Part shown: in pieces, positions 60,336 through 64,000 of the stretch
Layout: each line of letters opens with the position of its first letter
Position numbering within the stretch: the first letter of the stretch is position 1
Source: Clostridia bacterium
Lineage (GTDB): Bacteria > Bacillota > Clostridia > Oscillospirales > Acutalibacteraceae
Direction: 5' to 3'
Length of the DNA stretch: 64,000 nt
NCBI GenBank assembly: GCA_017548045.1
Contig: JAFYNR010000003.1
Coordinates: 1 to 64,000 of the forward strand
Position numbers and translations under genes: made by a program
Notes under the pieces: model-generated
Told to the model about the DNA's origin: nothing
Seen by the model: the letters and a program-made list of their open reading frames with translations, nothing else
Databases searched by the model: none

Positions 60336-62375
60336 TTATTCAGCTGCTTCCTCAGCGGGAGCTTCTTCAACTGCTGCCACTTCTTCAACTGCTTCTTCTG
60401 CTGCTTCCTCAGCGGGCTCGATGAGAGCACGGATTGAAAGGCTTACGCGCTTCTTGTCGTAATCGATAGCGGTAATCTTACAGGTTACTGTTTCGCCAAC
60501 CTTAAGAACATCCTGAGGCTTGCTGATGTGACGGTCAGCAATCTGTGAAATGTGGATAAGGCCGTCAATACCGGGAATAATTCTTGCAAAAGCACCGAAT
60601 GTTGTCATACCAACAACTTCTGCTTCAACAACCGAACCTTCGGGATAGTTCTTCTTGAGAATCTCCCAGGGATTGTCTTCGTCTTTTCTGTATCCGAGAG
60701 AAATCTTCTTCTTCTCAGCATCGAGTGACTTAATGTAAACAACAACTTCCTGACCGATTTCAAAAATCTCTGCAGGGTTCTTGATACGCTTCCATGACAT
60801 TTCTGAAATGTGAACCATACCGTCAACGCCGCCGATATCAACGAATGCGCCGTATGTTGTCATTGACTTAACAGTACCTGTATACTGCTGACCTTCAGCT
60901 GCCTGTGCCCAGAAAGCTTCTGAAGCTTCCTTCTTTGCATCCTTGAGAACTGAACGGATTGAACCGACTGCTCTTCTGCGCTGCTTATTTACTTCAATGA
61001 TGCGGAACTTAACTGTTGTTTTGAGAAGATCTTCAAGATTTTCATCTCTGCGCTCTGTTGCATGTGAAGCGGGAACAAATACGCGTACGCCGTTTGATAC
61101 AACTCTTACGCCGCCTTTAACAACTTCTGCAACCGTGCCTTCAAGAATTCTGCCGTCTTCTTCAGCGGCAATTATCTCAGTCCAGGCATTCTGTGCGTCA
61201 AAACGTCTCTTTGAAAGCATAACGGTTCCTTCGGCATCGTTTGTCTTCATAATAATAAGATCGATTTCGTCACCGATTTTGAGTTCTTTGGCTGCATTTG
61301 CATTGGGGTCTGCGCTGTACTCATCCATAGGAACATAGCCGGCATGCTTTCTGCCGATATCAACCTGGATTTCTGTGGGTGTGATACCCATAACAACGCC
61401 CTTGACTTTCTGGTCTGTGCTCATGCTGCTCAGAGAAGCTTCAAGTGCTTCGGAAAAATCCATATCGTCTGTTATAACTGCTGCTTCAGAAGGCACCTCC
61501 TCTACCTGCATATTTGTGGTTTCGTTTACGATTTCGGACATTTCTAAAAGTACCTCCTTAATTATTGCGGAAGGGGTTGACGCCCCTGCCGTCACGCCGA
61601 TTTCGGCGATTTGGGAAAAATCTATGGTCCTGAGCTCGTCGGCTCTTTCCACCAAATGTGTTTCGCAGTTTTCACTGCACACCGCTTTAAGCTTTACGGT
61701 GTTTGAACTGTGCCGCCCTCCGATGACAATCATCATATCATTTTGCTTTGACAGCTCGGCAGCTTCATCCTGCCTTTTTCGGGTTGCACTGCATATTGTA
61801 TCAAAAATTTTTGGGTTTGTACAGTATATTTTTATTTTTTCTTTACATTTTTTCCATTCTTTTTGCGAAAAAGTTGTCTGTGAAACTGCTATTATTCCTT
61901 TTTCGCACAAAAAACGATTTTTGAGAAGAAAACCCTCAAGCTCATCGGCACTGTTAAAGACATAGGCATCACCGTTACTGTGCCCTCTTATGCCCATAAC
62001 CTCAGGATGATTCGGGTCACCTGCAATAAAAACAGGCACCTCATCCGATGAATTTTCGGCAACTATATCGTGGATTTTCTTTACAAAAGGACAGGTAGCA
62101 TCACATATGTTTGCTCCCGCTTTTTCAAGCTCATCATAAACCTGTCTGCTTACACCGTGAGCACGGATAATAACCGTTTCCCCCTCTTGCGATTGAGAAG
62201 GATTTTCAATCATCCTTACGCCCTTGCTTTCAAGCTCGGAAGTAACCGAATTGTTATGTATAAGCTCGCCCAGAGTTGCAGCAGGAACATTTTTTGAAGC
62301 AAGGTCATACGCCATATTCACCGCACGGTCCACACCGAAGCAGAAGCCGGCTGTTTTGGCAAGGGTTATTCGCAA
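60336..62375 (-). CDS. ispH: Fused IspH (HMBPP reductase) and 30S ribosomal protein S1
   Basis: 679 aa, two functions. Residues 1-280 are 4-hydroxy-3-methylbut-2-enyl diphosphate reductase of the MEP isoprenoid pathway: cluster Cys at C12 (AGFCFGVDRA), in CDATCPFV, and in FDTICSAT, plus HGVSRQVYDELE. Residues about 310-650 carry four S1 RNA-binding domains (GVVMGITPTEIQVDIG, GTVAEVVKGGVRVVSNG, GTVKSMTTYGAFVDIGGVDGMVHIS, AEVVGMTTFGAFARIIPGIDGLIHIS). The C-terminus is Glu/Ala-rich. This fusion is known in Clostridia. Start is a TTG overlapping the plsC end by ten bases. Confidence 0.95.
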   Translation of the reverse strand: MRITLAKTAGFCFGVDRAVNMAYDLASKNVPAATLGELIHNNSVTSELESKGVRMIENPSQSQEGETVIIRAHGVSRQVYDELEKAGANICDATCPFVKKIHDIVAENSSDEVPVFIAGDPNHPEVMGIRGHSNGDAYVFNSADELEGFLLKNRFLCEKGIIAVSQTTFSQKEWKKCKEKIKIYCTNPKIFDTICSATRKRQDEAAELSKQNDMMIVIGGRHSSNTVKLKAVCSENCETHLVERADELRTIDFSQIAEIGVTAGASTPSAIIKEVLLEMSEIVNETTNMQVEEVPSEAAVITDDMDFSEALEASLSSMSTDQKVKGVVMGITPTEIQVDIGRKHAGYVPMDEYSADPNANAAKELKIGDEIDLIIMKTNDAEGTVMLSKRRFDAQNAWTEIIAAEEDGRILEGTVAEVVKGGVRVVSNGVRVFVPASHATERRDENLEDLLKTTVKFRIIEVNKQRRRAVGSIRSVLKDAKKEASEAFWAQAAEGQQYTGTVKSMTTYGAFVDIGGVDGMVHISEMSWKRIKNPAEIFEIGQEVVVYIKSLDAEKKKISLGYRKDEDNPWEILKKNYPEGSVVEAEVVGMTTFGAFARIIPGIDGLIHISQIADRHISKPQDVLKVGETVTCKITAIDYDKKRVSLSIRALIEPAEEAAEEAVEEVAAVEEAPAEEAAE

Positions 62376-63010
62376 TGTCCCATCCCCCAGAGTTCGACTA
62401 TCTTATCCATAACAAGCTTTGCACAGCTTTTAACTTCTTCTCTTGAACCTGCTTCTGTAAAACCGAGTTCCTCGTAAGGAATAATCTCACCGAATCTTAT
62501 GGTAAGTCTTGAGCCTTTTTTCATCTCATCGCAGTTGTAAATCGAAACAGGAAGAATATTTGCCTTTGCTTCTCTTGCTATAAGGCCGATGCCGGACTTG
62601 GCTCTTGAAGGCTTATAATCCTTTGAACGTGTGCCCTCGGGAAAAATGCCGAGAATGTGACCTTCCTTGACTACTCTGATTGCATAATCTACCGCTTCTT
62701 TATCTGCCCTGCCTCTTGCAACCGGGAAACCGTTTGCTTTCTTAAAAAGAGTGCCTATAACAGGCTTGCTGAAAAGCTCCTGCTTACCCATAAAATAAAT
62801 CTGACGCTTTTCAATGCCCAGGGCAATGTACAGAGGGTCAAGCGCTCTGAGATGGTTTGATGCAATGATAAAGCCGCCGTCCTCGGGGATATTCTCCACA
62901 CCGATATAATCTACCTTGTAGCACATCTTTGTAATTTTCTGACCGAGAGGACGGAGTTTATCGTAAAGCTCCTCTTCCTCTTTGACCTTTGAGTAATCGA
63001 AACCTCTCAT
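62366..63010 (-). CDS. plsC: 1-acyl-sn-glycerol-3-phosphate acyltransferase
   Basis: Acylates lysophosphatidate to phosphatidate in membrane lipid synthesis. The HX4D active-site motif is NHLRALD, the substrate-binding motif FPEGTRSKD, and GLIAREAKANILPVSIYN follows. 214 aa. Its start overlaps the cmk stop (TAATG) and its end overlaps ispH-rpsA, so these genes form one compact unit. Confidence 0.93.
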   Translation of the reverse strand: MRGFDYSKVKEEEELYDKLRPLGQKITKMCYKVDYIGVENIPEDGGFIIASNHLRALDPLYIALGIEKRQIYFMGKQELFSKPVIGTLFKKANGFPVARGRADKEAVDYAIRVVKEGHILGIFPEGTRSKDYKPSRAKSGIGLIAREAKANILPVSIYNCDEMKKGSRLTIRFGEIIPYEELGFTEAGSREEVKSCAKLVMDKIVELWGMGHCE

Positions 63011-63681
63011 TATATATTCTCCTTAATGATCTTGATGATTGAATTAACCGAATCCTCAAGCGAAAGACCTGTTGTGTCAAGAATCACGCCGTCTTCCGCA
63101 GGCTTGAGAGGAGCAATTTCGCGGTGGGAATCGTTATAATCCCTTTCAATAAGCTCGGAAAGAACGTCTTCATACTTAACGTCCGTACCTTTTTCGATAA
63201 GCTCCTTGTAACGTCTTGTTGCTCTTTCCTCGGGTGACGCGGTGAGAAAAATCTTAACCTTTGCATCGGGAAGAACAACGGTACCTATATCTCTGCCGTC
63301 CATAATACAGCTGTTTCTTTTAGCGATATCTCTCTGCAGATCAAAAAGGAACGCACGGACCTCGGGCACCGCGGATACGTCTGAAGCAGCCATTGATGCA
63401 GGAGGAGTTCTTATTTCGACAGAAACGTTTTCACCGTTAAGCAAAACCTTCTGTTCTCCGTTTTCAAACACAAGGTCAACACTTATATCGGAAAGACTTG
63501 CGGCTACCGCAGGCTTATCTTTTGTGTCAATACCCTTTCTGAGAGCATTAACGCCTACCGCACGGTAAAGTGCACCGGTGTCAACATAGATAAAACCTAT
63601 TTCTTTTGCCGCCGCACGTGCAACGGTGCTTTTACCTGCACCGGCAGGACCGTCTATGGCAACATTAATAACATTATTCAT
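63010..63681 (-). CDS. cmk: Cytidylate kinase
   Basis: Phosphorylates CMP and dCMP. INVAIDGPAGAGKSTVARAAAKEIGFIYVDTGALYRAVG is the family N-terminus with the P-loop GPAGAGKST, and MDGRDIGTVVLPDAKVKIFLTASPEERATRR matches the nucleotide-binding and lid regions. 223 aa. Overlaps the upstream flavoprotein by eight bases. Confidence 0.95.
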   Translation of the reverse strand: MNNVINVAIDGPAGAGKSTVARAAAKEIGFIYVDTGALYRAVGVNALRKGIDTKDKPAVAASLSDISVDLVFENGEQKVLLNGENVSVEIRTPPASMAASDVSAVPEVRAFLFDLQRDIAKRNSCIMDGRDIGTVVLPDAKVKIFLTASPEERATRRYKELIEKGTDVKYEDVLSELIERDYNDSHREIAPLKPAEDGVILDTTGLSLEDSVNSIIKIIKENI

Positions 63682-64000
63682 AGCTGTACTCCCTGTTTTC
63701 TTTTATTTTTTCAGCAGCACTGAGTGCCGCAAGACGCGCCGTTGAAAAAGCAATCTGCAGATTGAAGCCTCCCGTATACGCATCGGCATCTATAACTTCT
63801 CCCGCAAAATAAAGCCCTTCGGCAAGCTTTGATTCCATTGTTTTGGGATTAATCTGAGATACATCAACGCCGCCCGATGTGATAATTGCCTCCGCAACAG
63901 GTCTGAATCCCGTAACGGTTATACACATTCCTTTGAGAAGCTGAACAAGATTCTGCCTCTGCTCCTTGGTAATCTGATTAACCTTGGTTGAAAGAGGTAT
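63674..64000 (-). CDS. HI0933/BaiN-family flavoprotein, C-terminal fragment
   Basis: 108 residues reach the right edge of the window; the N-terminus is missing. TVTGFRPVAEAIITSGGVDVSQI, TMESKLAEGLYFAGEVIDADAYTGGFNLQIAFSTARLA are the C-terminal signatures of NAD(P)/FAD-dependent oxidoreductases of the HI0933/YhiN/BaiN group. In Clostridia this gene commonly precedes cmk. The exact reaction is not known for most members. Confidence 0.9.
   Translation of the reverse strand: MPLSTKVNQITKEQRQNLVQLLKGMCITVTGFRPVAEAIITSGGVDVSQINPKTMESKLAEGLYFAGEVIDADAYTGGFNLQIAFSTARLAALSAAEKIKENREYSYE

Noticed and set aside
1-64000. CRISPR array, tRNA, rRNA, transposase or phage genes
   Set aside because: I saw no regularly spaced direct repeats, no cloverleaf or rRNA-like sequence, and no integrase, transposase or structural phage proteins among the coding regions.

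Overview
The window reads as a chromosomal segment of an anaerobic, host-associated Firmicute, most likely a gut or rumen Clostridia of the Oscillospiraceae/Ruminococcaceae type. The support is an IspH-ribosomal protein S1 fusion next to cmk and plsC, a type III glutamine synthetase, oxygen-sensitive enzymes (two glycyl radical enzymes, a ferredoxin-dependent 2-oxoacid oxidoreductase, two cobalamin-type radical SAM proteins), purine-rich ribosome binding sites, and many carbohydrate-active enzymes aimed at host or plant glycans. I see no rRNA, tRNA, CRISPR array, phage module or transposase. Genus-level placement is inference.

Layout. 0-6.2 kb: the tail of one glycyl radical enzyme, an activating enzyme, a beta-propeller protein, a metallophosphoesterase, and a second glycyl radical enzyme whose promoter nearly duplicates that of the activase. 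6.2-10.6 kb: a frameshifted MATE transporter, a GH5 glycosidase, a GlcNAc/MurNAc-type kinase and MurQ etherase, forming an amino-sugar salvage operon. 10.6-19.8 kb: a GNAT acetyltransferase; a GH84 hexosaminidase followed by two tandem ceramidase-like proteins; a PHP phosphoesterase; a GPH-type sugar symporter followed by the broken tail of a second one; glycerol dehydrogenase. 19.8-24.3 kb (minus strand): a GH95-like fucosidase, a PnuC-type transporter and a BNR sialidase. 24.3-27.5 kb: the housekeeping operon tsaE-tsaB-rpiB-upp, then a glycerophosphodiesterase.

27.5-35.4 kb: L-arabinose isomerase, a secreted beta-helix protein, an MFS transporter, an SdpI/SdpR-type pair with a perfect palindromic operator, and a GH43-like enzyme. 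35.5-39.4 kb: two overlapping, paralogous B12-binding radical SAM genes of unknown function. 40.0-50.7 kb: a ten-gene operon with an isopropylmalate-synthase-like protein lacking its metal-binding HxH motif, a sugar-isomerase-like TIM barrel fused to an acyl-CoA ligase, a branched-chain aminotransferase, a ParA-like ATPase, a four-subunit 2-oxoacid:ferredoxin oxidoreductase, an XRE-cupin regulator and a second acyl-CoA ligase. The gene set links branched or aromatic acids, acyl-CoAs, 2-oxoacids and amino acids, in either the fermentative or the reductive-carboxylation direction. 50.7-64 kb: glnN, a sugar symporter, an AraC regulator, an operon of a DMT exporter, secreted subtilase and GH13 alpha-glucosidase, then ispH-rpsA, plsC, cmk and a truncated flavoprotein.

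Most transcription units end in a clear hairpin terminator and begin with a recognisable sigma-A promoter, often with the extended -10 TGnTATAAT. The most unusual items are the tandem radical SAM pair, the TIM barrel-ligase fusion with its degenerate IPMS-like neighbour, the glycyl radical enzyme with a GCNQ active-site loop, the duplicated promoter, and an apparent ATA start codon in the DMT gene.
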